Positions 28,673 to 36,651 of a DNA stretch of 64,000 nucleotides are shown one piece after another. The notes under the pieces were generated by a model. The model did not search any database. It was not told the DNA's origin and was given only the letters and a program-made list of their open reading frames with translations. Position numbers and translations under genes: made by a program. Where the stretch lies: contig CP103804.1 of the NCBI GenBank assembly GCA_024919175.1, positions 4,133,448 through 4,197,447 on the forward strand, read 5' to 3'. Within the stretch, counting starts at the first letter, position 1, and every line of letters begins with the position of its first letter. The stretch is from Clostridioides difficile. Lineage in GTDB: Bacteria; Bacillota; Clostridia; Peptostreptococcales; Peptostreptococcaceae.

Positions 28673-29352
28673 TTCTTCACCACCTTTTCAGAAACTATCA
28701 TACCATCTTCCATAGTTATAATACGATTTGCTTCTAATGCTATTTTTTCATCATGAGTAATAAGAAGTATTGTTTGATTAAATCGTTTATTCGATAAGTT
28801 TAGTAAATCTACAATTTCTTCCGAATTTTTTCTATCAAGATTGCCTGTTGGTTCATCTGCTAATAAAATAGCTGGTCTATATATTAAACTTCTAGCTATA
28901 GCTACTCTTTGCTGTTGCCCACCTGAAAGTTGACCTGGAAGATGATTAAGCCTATCAGTTAATCCAAGTGTAGATACAATTTCAGAAAACCTATCTTCAT
29001 CTACTTTTCTTTTATCAAGTAACATTGGTAATAGTATATTTTTTCTAACATCAAGAGTAGGTATAAGATTATAAAATTGATATATAAGCCCTACTTTTCT
29101 ACGTCGAAAAATTGCCAAGGCTTCTTCTTTTAAGCTTGCTATTTCAGTATCTTCAATATAAATCTTTCCAAATGTAGGTCTATCTACTCCTCCAAGCATA
29201 TGAAGTAATGTAGACTTTCCAGAACCAGAGGCTCCTACTATAGATACAAAATCACCTTTTTGAACTGATAAATTCAAATTATTAAGAGCTGTCACCATAG
29301 TTTGATTTGAGCCATATGTTTTAGTTAAATTTTCACATTTTAGTATTTCCAT
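28669..29352 (-). CDS. ABC transporter ATPase, MacB/BceA type
   Basis: This 227-residue ATPase has Walker A (GASGSGKST), signature (LSGGQQQRVAIARSL), Walker B (ILLADEPTGNLD) and switch His (LITHDE). The start is about 10 bases after a GGAG-containing site. It is the first gene of the two-gene exporter operon and the partner of the FtsX permease. It is a paralogue, not a copy, of the ATPase at 4.9 kb. Confidence 0.93.
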   Translation of the reverse strand: MEILKCENLTKTYGSNQTMVTALNNLNLSVQKGDFVSIVGASGSGKSTLLHMLGGVDRPTFGKIYIEDTEIASLKEEALAIFRRRKVGLIYQFYNLIPTLDVRKNILLPMLLDKRKVDEDRFSEIVSTLGLTDRLNHLPGQLSGGQQQRVAIARSLIYRPAILLADEPTGNLDRKNSEEIVDLLNLSNKRFNQTILLITHDEKIALEANRIITMEDGMIVSEKVVKK

Positions 29353-29457
29353 ATATAATCCTCTCCTTTATAGTTAAAGTTTATCAATTCAAAATGACAT
29401 TATAGTGACACACCAAACATCCTTTTATGTCTACTTAAGATAATATAAATAAAATAA

Positions 29458-29495
29458 AAACTATGCAATATATTTATCAATTCATTGCATAGTTT
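29458..29495 (-). terminator. blaCDD terminator
   Basis: AAACTATGCAAT (29458-29469) pairs with ATTGCATAGTTT (29484-29495). On the minus strand a long T-rich run follows. It lies about 40 bases after the beta-lactamase stop. Confidence 0.8.
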
Positions 29496-29533
29496 CTTAA
29501 ATCTACTTATATTTTAGCTTAAAATTATATCTA

Positions 29534-30469
29534 TTATATATTACTGTAATATTTCTTAATTACATCAACTGCAACCTCTTTTACTTTTGTTCCTCCGATT
29601 TCTTTATTAGAATCATCTGATTTAATAGCAAAGTAATATGTATCATCTTTATTTTCTACCATACCAACAAACCATGCATCAACACATTGCTTCTTTTCAT
29701 CAAATCCTGTTCCAGTTTTACCATATACACTTATGCTCTTATCATTTATATCTATTTTCATAATGTCCTTCAAAAGATTAATATTCTCTTTTTTAAAACT
29801 TGTATCACCCTCAAAAATTTTAGCTAATACTTGTGTTTGCTCTTTTGGGGATATTTTTAATGAAGATTCTAACCAGAACCCATTTAAATCTTTACTTCCA
29901 TTTTTTAAGTTTCCTTCCCATTCACTAATGTCACAATTCCCATATTTTAGATTATCTAGTGTATTTTGAACAAATTTAGCATCAACTTGATTCATCAGTT
30001 TTCTATGATACCAAACACAAGATACTTTAAAGGCTTCTTCTAAATTAAGATTTCTATTCCAATCTTCAATCGCATAAATTTTGCCATTATACCCCATAAC
30101 TGATTCTTTTGAATTTACTATCCCTTTTTCTAAACCCATTAATGTTGAAATTATTTTGAAAGTAGAACAAGGTGAAGCCCTTGTTTCAATTAATTCTTTG
30201 TTGTATATATTATATTCTTTATTTTTACTACTATAAAAAATAGCTCCTCCACTAATATCTTTAAAGCAATCACTATAATCAACTACATTAACTTTATCTT
30301 TTTTCTGCTGTGTACTATCTTTAGTATTCAATTCATTTGATTTAAAATTTGTATTGTTACTTTTAATATTTTGTTCTTTATCATTTTGATTACTTTCTAT
30401 TAAATATTTTGCTATAAACACAATGACTAATAGAATAATTATTGAAATAAAACTGATTTTTCTTTTCAT
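29534..30469 (-). CDS. blaCDD: Class D beta-lactamase, CDD type
   Basis: This 311-residue secreted or membrane-tethered beta-lactamase has an N-terminal hydrophobic segment (about residues 5-24) with no lipobox Cys, so it is probably a signal anchor or signal peptide. Class D motifs are all present: STFK (nucleophile Ser and Lys to be carboxylated), SCV, YGN and KTGTG. The WFVGMVE segment after KTG is typical. The C. difficile intrinsic CDD enzymes have this organisation and act on a wide range of penicillins and cephalosporins. It lies 26 bases after the membrane-protein gene, under the BlaI-box promoter. Confidence 0.92.
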   Translation of the reverse strand: MKRKISFISIIILLVIVFIAKYLIESNQNDKEQNIKSNNTNFKSNELNTKDSTQQKKDKVNVVDYSDCFKDISGGAIFYSSKNKEYNIYNKELIETRASPCSTFKIISTLMGLEKGIVNSKESVMGYNGKIYAIEDWNRNLNLEEAFKVSCVWYHRKLMNQVDAKFVQNTLDNLKYGNCDISEWEGNLKNGSKDLNGFWLESSLKISPKEQTQVLAKIFEGDTSFKKENINLLKDIMKIDINDKSISVYGKTGTGFDEKKQCVDAWFVGMVENKDDTYYFAIKSDDSNKEIGGTKVKEVAVDVIKKYYSNI

Positions 30470-30495
30470 AATTTACTCCTTCCTAATATGTACAT

Positions 30496-31212
30496 TTATA
30501 ATCCTCCTTTAAAATAATAGACATCCTTTGTCATATACTCTAAACGTGGAGCTTGAATGTGTTTATTGATTAAATCTAATTCTGTCTTATTTCCTTTTAA
30601 ATCCTTAAAGAATACAATCCCATCAACAGATTGTAATTCGGCTCCAAAGAAAAAACAAACTGATTTTTTATTACCAACTATTTTAGTTATATCTAAATTT
30701 CTACTTAGCTTATTTATTTTATTTACTACTTCTTCGTAAAATATATTTTCTAACTCATTTTTACCAAGTTTAATATTTAGATTGTATTCAGAATTTAACT
30801 TTTCTTCATCACATGCTTTTAAAACCGCTTGTGCAACCTCTATGTAATCCTTTTTGTAAAGTTGGAATCTAAAACTTTCACTTGGTCCAGGAATAAATAT
30901 AGTGCCTATACTTATAAGAGCACAAATTATACATCCAATTACTTTTCTTTTATTTAAATCTTTTCTAAGGTATAGCTTAATAATATGTACACAAACCCAT
31001 ATAAAAGCAATCAACATTAATGGTATTGCAAATAATCCTATGAATAGTAAAATCACTCCTCCTCTCAATATAATATTTCCACAAAGAAATAAGAAGTCAC
31101 TTACAAGAAATAAAGCTACAGGAATAAGTATTCCTTTTATATTTTCTTTACCTAATATAATTATGTTGATTAAAGCTATTATGAAAACAGCTATTATAAC
31201 TATCAGTAACAT
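30496..31212 (-). CDS. blaX: Membrane protein cotranscribed with the beta-lactamase
   Basis: This 238-residue protein has four predicted membrane segments in its first 115 residues (about 1-20, 26-50, 52-80 and 93-112) and a soluble C-terminal domain of about 120 residues rich in charged residues. It corresponds in position and type to the protein called BlaX in the C. difficile bla locus (recalled, not searched). It is directly downstream of the BlaI-controlled promoter and upstream of blaCDD. The function is unknown; a helper for export or folding of the enzyme is speculation. Confidence 0.75.
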   Translation of the reverse strand: MLLIVIIAVFIIALINIIILGKENIKGILIPVALFLVSDFLFLCGNIILRGGVILLFIGLFAIPLMLIAFIWVCVHIIKLYLRKDLNKRKVIGCIICALISIGTIFIPGPSESFRFQLYKKDYIEVAQAVLKACDEEKLNSEYNLNIKLGKNELENIFYEEVVNKINKLSRNLDITKIVGNKKSVCFFFGAELQSVDGIVFFKDLKGNKTELDLINKHIQAPRLEYMTKDVYYFKGGL

Positions 31213-31263
31213 TATTCTCTCCTTTCAAACAGTGAAACTATGTCTGAGTATACATCTAAAACT

Positions 31264-31311
31264 TACTATTGTAGTATTTTAAATATTACAGCAGTAAGTT
31301 TTAAAAGTCAA
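31264..31311 (-). promoter_or_regulatory. blaX-blaCDD promoter with BlaI operators
   Basis: TTGACT (31306-31311), 17 bases and TAATAT (31283-31288). The box TTACAGCAGTAA (31286-31297) overlaps the -10, and a second, weaker box TTACTATTGTAG (31264-31275) lies at the transcript start. Together they form a larger dyad. The layout equals that of the distal PBP promoter. Confidence 0.75.
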
Positions 31312-31413
31312 GTTATTTAAATCTTTTATACTTGTTCATTTTTACTAAATTATAAATAAGTTCTATAATAGGATTTTTGTTTTTTTATATGTGATGCTAC
31401 TAATCAATACTAT

Positions 31414-31424
31414 TTACAATGTAA
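31414..31424. promoter_or_regulatory. BlaI-box-like dyad before the UvrA-like gene
   Basis: TTACAATGTAA is a palindrome with one base less between the arms than the other BlaI boxes. It lies 126 bases before the UvrA-like gene. No good promoter could be placed on it. The rest of 31213-31550 is AT-rich and gene-free. Confidence 0.3.
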
Positions 31425-31550
31425 GCAGATTTAAAAATAATATATGTAATATAGCAGAATATATCATGAAAGTAAGTTTTAATCTTATTATAATATAACT
31501 ACATAATATAATTACACCACTCAAATATATAAAGAAAGGACTTAGTATTT

Positions 31551-33800
31551 ATGTCAGATATCATAATAAAGGGACTTACACAGAATAATTTAAAAAACAT
31601 ATCACTTAAACTTCCCAAAAACAAAATCATTGTCTTTACTGGAGTTTCTGGCTCTGGAAAATCAAGTATTGTCTTTGATACAATTGCAGCGGAATCACAA
31701 AGACAGATGAATGAAACATATTCAGCATTTATTAGAGGTCGACTTCCAAAATACAAAAAACCTCATGTAGAACTGATTGATAATTTAACTGCTTCTGTAG
31801 TTGTAGACCAGTCGCCTCTTGGTGGCAATGCACGTTCTACAGTAGGAACTATAAGCGATTTGTACTCTTCACTAAGACTATTATTTTCTAGAATTGGAAA
31901 ACCATATGTAGGAACAGCATCATACTTTTCATTTAATGACCCAAATGGTATGTGTAAAAACTGTTTTGGAATTGGTAGGGTCAAAGTAATTAATATTGAT
32001 TCTATTCTAAATCCTGAGAATTCATGGAATACAGGTTGCGTAAATGACTCTTTATTTAAACCTAATTCATGGTATTGGAAACAATATGCTGAGTCTGGAC
32101 TATTTGACTTAGATAAGCCTCTAAAGGATTATTCTATAGAGGAATATAATTTATTACTATATGGCTCAAGAGATGGAAAAAGCAAACCTGAAAATACAAA
32201 AATTGAAGGGATTTTTAATAAATACAATCAAACATACCTAAATCGAGATATTAGCAATATGAGTAAACATACAAAAGAAAAGTCAGAAAGACTTATAACT
32301 GATGAGGAATGTCCTGAATGTCATGGAAAGAGATTAAATAAAGATGCACTTAACTGCACTATTTTAGGGTATTCTATAGCAGATATGGTTAATATGGAAT
32401 TTACTGAACTTTATGATTTACTTTTTCAAATAAATGATAAAAAAGTTGAAACCGTTGTAAATACTCTTACTGATGGCTTAAAAAGAATGATTGATATTGG
32501 GCTTCCTTATTTACATCTAAATAGAGAGTCAACATCTCTATCTGGAGGAGAAGCTCAAAGATTAAAACTTGTACGCTACATGGGAAGTAGCCTGACAGGT
32601 CTAACTTATATTTTTGATGAACCCAGTACTGGAATGCACCCAAGAGATGTATATCGTATGAATCAATTATTGAAAAAACTTAGAGACAGAGGGAATACAG
32701 TTCTGGTCGTAGAGCATGATAAAGATGTCATATCTATAGCAGATGAGATTATAGATATTGGCCCAAATGCTGGCAAACACGGTGGAAATGTTGTATTTCA
32801 AGGTACCTACAATGAATTACTTCTAGCAAATACACTTACTTCAAAAGCTATGAATTTATCATTATCTCTAAAATCTAATACTCGTAAGCCAAAAAGCTTT
32901 CTTCCAATTAGAGACGCTTGTTTGCATAATCTAAAACACATCGATATAGATATACCAGTTGGAATTATGACAGTTGTTACTGGAGTTGCTGGTTCTGGTA
33001 AAAGTACTTTGATTTCTCAGGACTTTGCACAGAAATATGAAAAAGACATTATTAAAATTGACCAAAATCCCATTACAACTACAAATCGTTCTATGCCAGC
33101 TACATTTCTTGGATTTTTTGATGAGATAAGAAAACTTTTTGCTAGGGAAAATAATGTTGGAGAAAGTTTATTCAGCTTTAATTCTAAAGGAGCTTGCCCT
33201 ATTTGTAATGGAAAAGGAGTACTTGTTACAGAGCTGGTATTTATGGACCCTATTGTTAACACATGTGAAGCTTGTAGAGGTACTCGATATAATGAAGAAG
33301 TCCTGTCAAAATTGTACAAGGGTAAAAATATAGTAGAAGTTCTGTCTATGACAGTAGATGAATCTCTTGAATTCTTTACAGAAAAGAAGATTTGTAAAAT
33401 ACTACAAACTATGAAAGATGTTGGATTATCTTATATGACTTTAGGTCAACCACTTAGTACACTATCTGGTGGAGAATGTCAAAGAATTAAACTAGCTAAA
33501 AATCTTAATAAAAAAGGTACTATATATATTCTAGATGAACCAACTACTGGTCTTCATATGTCTGACATTGGCAAGCTTATGTTGATTTTTGAAAGAATAG
33601 TAGACAAAGGCAATACAGTTATTATCATTGAACATAATTTGGATGTTTTAAAGCAGGCAGATTGGGTGATTGATATTGGACCCGATGGTGGTAAAAATGG
33701 TGGGCAGGTAGTGTTTGAAGGTACTCCATCAGAAATGTTTAAAAAAGGTAATACTATAACATCAGACTTTCTTAGAAAATCAATAAAAAAATTTCAATAA
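31551..33800 (+). CDS. UvrA-like ABC protein (drug-resistance type)
   Basis: This 749-residue cytoplasmic protein has two ABC cassettes: Walker A GVSGSGKSS near residue 30 and GVAGSGKST near 480, with signatures SLSGGEAQR and TLSGGECQR. Zinc-ribbon cysteines CKNC/CPECHGKR and CPICNGKG/CEACRGTR are kept. It is about 190 residues shorter than housekeeping UvrA, which marks the UvrA2/DrrC-like class linked to DNA-binding drug tolerance. The start follows AAAGGA. It is divergent from blaX-blaCDD. Direct DNA protection is a family-level inference. Confidence 0.88.
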   Translation: MSDIIIKGLTQNNLKNISLKLPKNKIIVFTGVSGSGKSSIVFDTIAAESQRQMNETYSAFIRGRLPKYKKPHVELIDNLTASVVVDQSPLGGNARSTVGTISDLYSSLRLLFSRIGKPYVGTASYFSFNDPNGMCKNCFGIGRVKVINIDSILNPENSWNTGCVNDSLFKPNSWYWKQYAESGLFDLDKPLKDYSIEEYNLLLYGSRDGKSKPENTKIEGIFNKYNQTYLNRDISNMSKHTKEKSERLITDEECPECHGKRLNKDALNCTILGYSIADMVNMEFTELYDLLFQINDKKVETVVNTLTDGLKRMIDIGLPYLHLNRESTSLSGGEAQRLKLVRYMGSSLTGLTYIFDEPSTGMHPRDVYRMNQLLKKLRDRGNTVLVVEHDKDVISIADEIIDIGPNAGKHGGNVVFQGTYNELLLANTLTSKAMNLSLSLKSNTRKPKSFLPIRDACLHNLKHIDIDIPVGIMTVVTGVAGSGKSTLISQDFAQKYEKDIIKIDQNPITTTNRSMPATFLGFFDEIRKLFARENNVGESLFSFNSKGACPICNGKGVLVTELVFMDPIVNTCEACRGTRYNEEVLSKLYKGKNIVEVLSMTVDESLEFFTEKKICKILQTMKDVGLSYMTLGQPLSTLSGGECQRIKLAKNLNKKGTIYILDEPTTGLHMSDIGKLMLIFERIVDKGNTVIIIEHNLDVLKQADWVIDIGPDGGKNGGQVVFEGTPSEMFKKGNTITSDFLRKSIKKFQ

Positions 33801-33897
33801 ATATAGGTATATACACAGACTTTAAAGTTGTATAATTGGCTAATTTATAGAGTACTCTTAGGTAAGATTATATAAATAATCCTAACCTTTTTTTCAT

Positions 33898-33933
33898 ACC
33901 CCTTGTAAACACTATGTTTTCAAGGGGTTTTTG
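33898..33933 (+). terminator. Intrinsic terminator
   Basis: ACCCCTTGTAAAC (33898-33910) pairs with GTTTTCAAGGGGT (33916-33928), with one mismatch and a following T-run. It closes the UvrA-like transcript. After it, 33934-34218 is a gene-free stretch of higher GC and different texture from its surroundings, probably the start of the acquired patch. Confidence 0.8.
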
Positions 33934-34218
33934 ATGTCTTTCATCGTCTGTTTACCTCGGTATTTCCCTTATCAGAAATCAACAATTGAAAAATCGTTTT
34001 ATTTGGCACTTGCGTAGTGTAAAAAATACCTACCCTTTGATATGGTAGCAGATACATTGTTTTAATTAACACTAAGCTTCACATTCTAACTTGCTTTATC
34101 ACGCAATCATCTCTCTTCACGTCGTTTTCGGCTCCTATTGCCACTTTGTTCTGCCTGGGATTGAACGCAGTTTTATTAACAGCTAAAGTTGCCTGCAATT
34201 AACTTGATTACAGCCACA

Positions 34219-34308
34219 ACATTAAAATGACATATTCGTCATTTTAATGTTGACAGTATATATAAAAGAGAATATAATATATCATATAATAATGACTATA
34301 AAGTCATT
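34219..34308 (+). promoter_or_regulatory. tetR promoter flanked by two identical-type operators
   Basis: TTGACA (34250-34255), 17 bases and TATAAT (34273-34278) form a consensus promoter. A 13-base inverted repeat (34219-34231 with 34238-34250) ends on the -35, and a second dyad (34291-34308) lies downstream. Both contain AATGAC-N6-GTCATT, so one repressor dimer type could bind both sides. Confidence 0.7.
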
Positions 34309-34325
34309 TTAAAGGAGTTGAGGTA

Positions 34326-34982
34326 ATGCCAAAAGTAAATGAACAGTATTTTGAGGAAAAACGAGATCAGATACTGGATGCTGCGTTTGATGTTTGCATG
34401 TCCAAGCCGGTATATACAGTTAAAATGAAAGATATTATTAAGGAAACAGGCTTTAGTCATGGGCTTGTATATCGATATTTTACTAATTTAGAGGATATCC
34501 TATTTGCCCTTATTAACAGAGACACATCAATTATTGACGTGTCCGCTAAAGTTGATGAAATACTGCACTCTGGACATTCTCCCGAAGATGTTGTAAAGCA
34601 ATTGTTTTCGCTATATTTTGATGCGATTATGATTGGCATCACTGGGTACGGTAAGATTTTCAATGAAATGCTTGCTACGCTTGCCAGCGACCAGCAATAT
34701 TACCAGAGGTTTCGAGCAAATGTGAAGGTTGCATCCAGCAGCGATTATTTACAAACGCAAGCATATCGATATATCGAAGAGCAAATACAAAAAGGCTATT
34801 TCTCTCCGAAACAGACATTAGATGAAATATACTCTTTCATTATGGTATGTCTCAGCGGAATCGAAAGAGACCTGATTCTAACAAGGTGCTACCCTGCCAT
34901 GCAAGATATTCAGTTAGATACGGATGGATTACTGTCTAGCCTGTGTACATCTGTTCTTTTCATGCTGGGAAGCAGTAGCTAG
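34326..34982 (+). CDS. TetR-family regulator (acquired)
   Basis: This 218-residue protein has an N-terminal helix-turn-helix (ILDAAFDVCMSKPVYTVKMKD, then FSHGLVYRYFTNLEDILF) and a long ligand-binding domain. The start follows AAAGGAG. Codon use and GC are clearly higher than in neighbouring genes, which suggests transfer. It probably represses itself through the two flanking dyads and also the CPBP protease gene 111 bases downstream. Confidence 0.9.
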   Translation: MPKVNEQYFEEKRDQILDAAFDVCMSKPVYTVKMKDIIKETGFSHGLVYRYFTNLEDILFALINRDTSIIDVSAKVDEILHSGHSPEDVVKQLFSLYFDAIMIGITGYGKIFNEMLATLASDQQYYQRFRANVKVASSSDYLQTQAYRYIEEQIQKGYFSPKQTLDEIYSFIMVCLSGIERDLILTRCYPAMQDIQLDTDGLLSSLCTSVLFMLGSSS

Positions 34983-35093
34983 TCTGAAAATAAGGGCAAC
35001 AAATAAACAGTGATTGCAGCGACGTCAAATAGGAAGCGCTCGATTTTCTGGATGGGAATGAATCCATAGTTTATTTACGAGGAGGTTATACTG

Positions 35094-35879
35094 ATGTGGA
35101 ATCACTATGATAAAAGGCTAATACTGCAATACTTGTTACTTGTGTTTTTGATTGCATGGAGTGCTACAACAATCGTCATAATAGGCGAACGACTTGAATG
35201 GTTTGTAGGACTGATTGGAACTGTCATATACTACTTACTGGTTGGTTTCTCAATTGGGTTTGCTCCAGCGTATGCCATTATAATCCTTCTTAAAAAAAGC
35301 GGGAAGATTCGTGGAATTAAAGAACTTTGGGGCTACATCGTCAAAACCAATCATATATCTGGCTCTCACGCCCTGATTATTGCTATTTTCTTTGCCAGCC
35401 AGATTGTAATCAATATCCTTTGCAATAGATACCTTGGAAAGCCTTGGTATATGATACTTCTTATGTTTCCATTCATGATTATAGGCGGCGGATTGGAGGA
35501 GCTTGGTTGGCGCGGTTTTTTGCAGCCAGCATTAGAGCAAAAGCTACCTTTTTTTGCCGCAAGTCTTCTCACAGGCGTGATATGGTCCATTTGGCATCTT
35601 CCGCTCTGGTTGCTACAGAACTCAAATCAATCCTCCATGAACTTTTTCTCGTTTTTGTGTTGGTGTATCACGGTGTCTTTTGTGTTAGCAGTTCTATACA
35701 GGCTGACAGGCAGTATCATGGTCTGTGTATGTTTTCATGCGTGGTGCAATGCGATTGGAGGTTTATTCACAATGGATCTTTTTATCCAGCCAATACAATC
35801 GAAATCAATTGTGCTACTAGGTCTCCAAGTTATTTTAGCTATGATTACTTATAGCAAGATGAATTTGTCTTGGAAGTAA
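35094..35879 (+). CDS. CPBP-family (Abi/CAAX) membrane protease
   Basis: This 261-residue integral membrane protein has seven or eight segments. The glutamate-pair motif GLEELGWRGF near residue 140, the FxxxH-like SIWHLPLW and the final HAWCNAIGG give the expected metal-ligand set. Members include bacteriocin self-immunity proteins. The start follows GAGGAGG. GC is higher than the surroundings, as for the preceding tetR, so both came as a unit. A role in peptide immunity is possible but not shown. Confidence 0.88.
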   Translation: MWNHYDKRLILQYLLLVFLIAWSATTIVIIGERLEWFVGLIGTVIYYLLVGFSIGFAPAYAIIILLKKSGKIRGIKELWGYIVKTNHISGSHALIIAIFFASQIVINILCNRYLGKPWYMILLMFPFMIIGGGLEELGWRGFLQPALEQKLPFFAASLLTGVIWSIWHLPLWLLQNSNQSSMNFFSFLCWCITVSFVLAVLYRLTGSIMVCVCFHAWCNAIGGLFTMDLFIQPIQSKSIVLLGLQVILAMITYSKMNLSWK

Positions 35880-35938
35880 CCCAGAAAATACAACGCTTAA
35901 TATTAAAACATAAGTTTACTGAACTATAAGGAGTTCAT

Positions 35939-36243
35939 ATGGATAAAGAAAATAAAAATATGCCTATCAAAATAGTTTATTCGCTTTCTGAGAAAGGTTA
36001 TATTGAGTTTAAAGATGCACTTGTATCATTATTCAAAACTTTAATTATAACCTTGTTCCTTTTATAACTGCTATTTTTTATTAAATTCTTATATAAAAAA
36101 GAAGCAGTTGATATTCTTACAAAACGATTAGAATATCTTGAAAAAAGAAATATAGATATTGCAAAGCAAATAGATATTTTGAAATTCCAAAACTTGTCTA
36201 CATATATTATTTGCAAGATCAAGCACAATGCACAAATTATTTA
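35939..36243 (+). pseudogene. Decayed regulator remnant
   Basis: A short frame with a good AAGGAG site (35939-36067, 42 codons) encodes KIVYSLSEKGYIEFKDAL, like the wing of a HxlR-type winged helix, then stops. A second frame (about 36095-36243) encodes TKRLEYLEKRNIDIAKQIDILK, like the coiled coil of a MerR-type protein. No intact protein can be read. The family guesses are weak; that the region is gene debris is more secure. Confidence 0.35.
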
Positions 36244-36331
36244 AACAGAGATAGTATAAACAAAAGAACTTATTGGCACGATAAAAGAAATTGATGAAAC
36301 TGGGTAAGCGTAAATGCTACCCCAGTTTCTT

Positions 36332-36544
36332 TCAAATAGTGGTGGCAAGGGTTGGTAGAATGCCTTTGTGCGCTCCTACACAAAATTTTTTTTCAATAAA
36401 CTCATTAAACATAGTTGCTGTCATGGTGTCAAAGTTTTCATATTTCTCAATGAGGTAAATAAGCTCACACACTAAGAATACAAGCGGAAAAACGCATGAA
36501 ATCAAGATTTTCAATGAATTGAATGGCAATGTATGATACCTCAT
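36332..36544 (-). pseudogene. C-terminal remnant of a large serine recombinase
   Basis: The minus frame holds IEKYENFDTMTATMFNEFIEK, which fits the near-C-terminal pattern of large serine recombinases of conjugative elements (KYT-x-L-T-x-M-x-N-E-x-I-E-K). It is then followed by unrelated residues. No catalytic domain is present. It suggests that the tetR-CPBP patch arrived with a mobile element that has since been lost. Confidence 0.4.
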
Positions 36545-36651
36545 AACAGGTTAGGAAAATCAAATAGGTTCTATCCTATCTCTACATATAAGTTTCCCTA
36601 TGCTGACTACTTTAGCTACTAACTCACGACTAAAGTTACGAGTGTGCATAG

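Noticed and set aside
33934..34218. Possible second structured RNA in the gene-free start of the acquired patch
   Set aside because: Higher GC than the surroundings, but no consistent set of long stems or recognised motifs was found.
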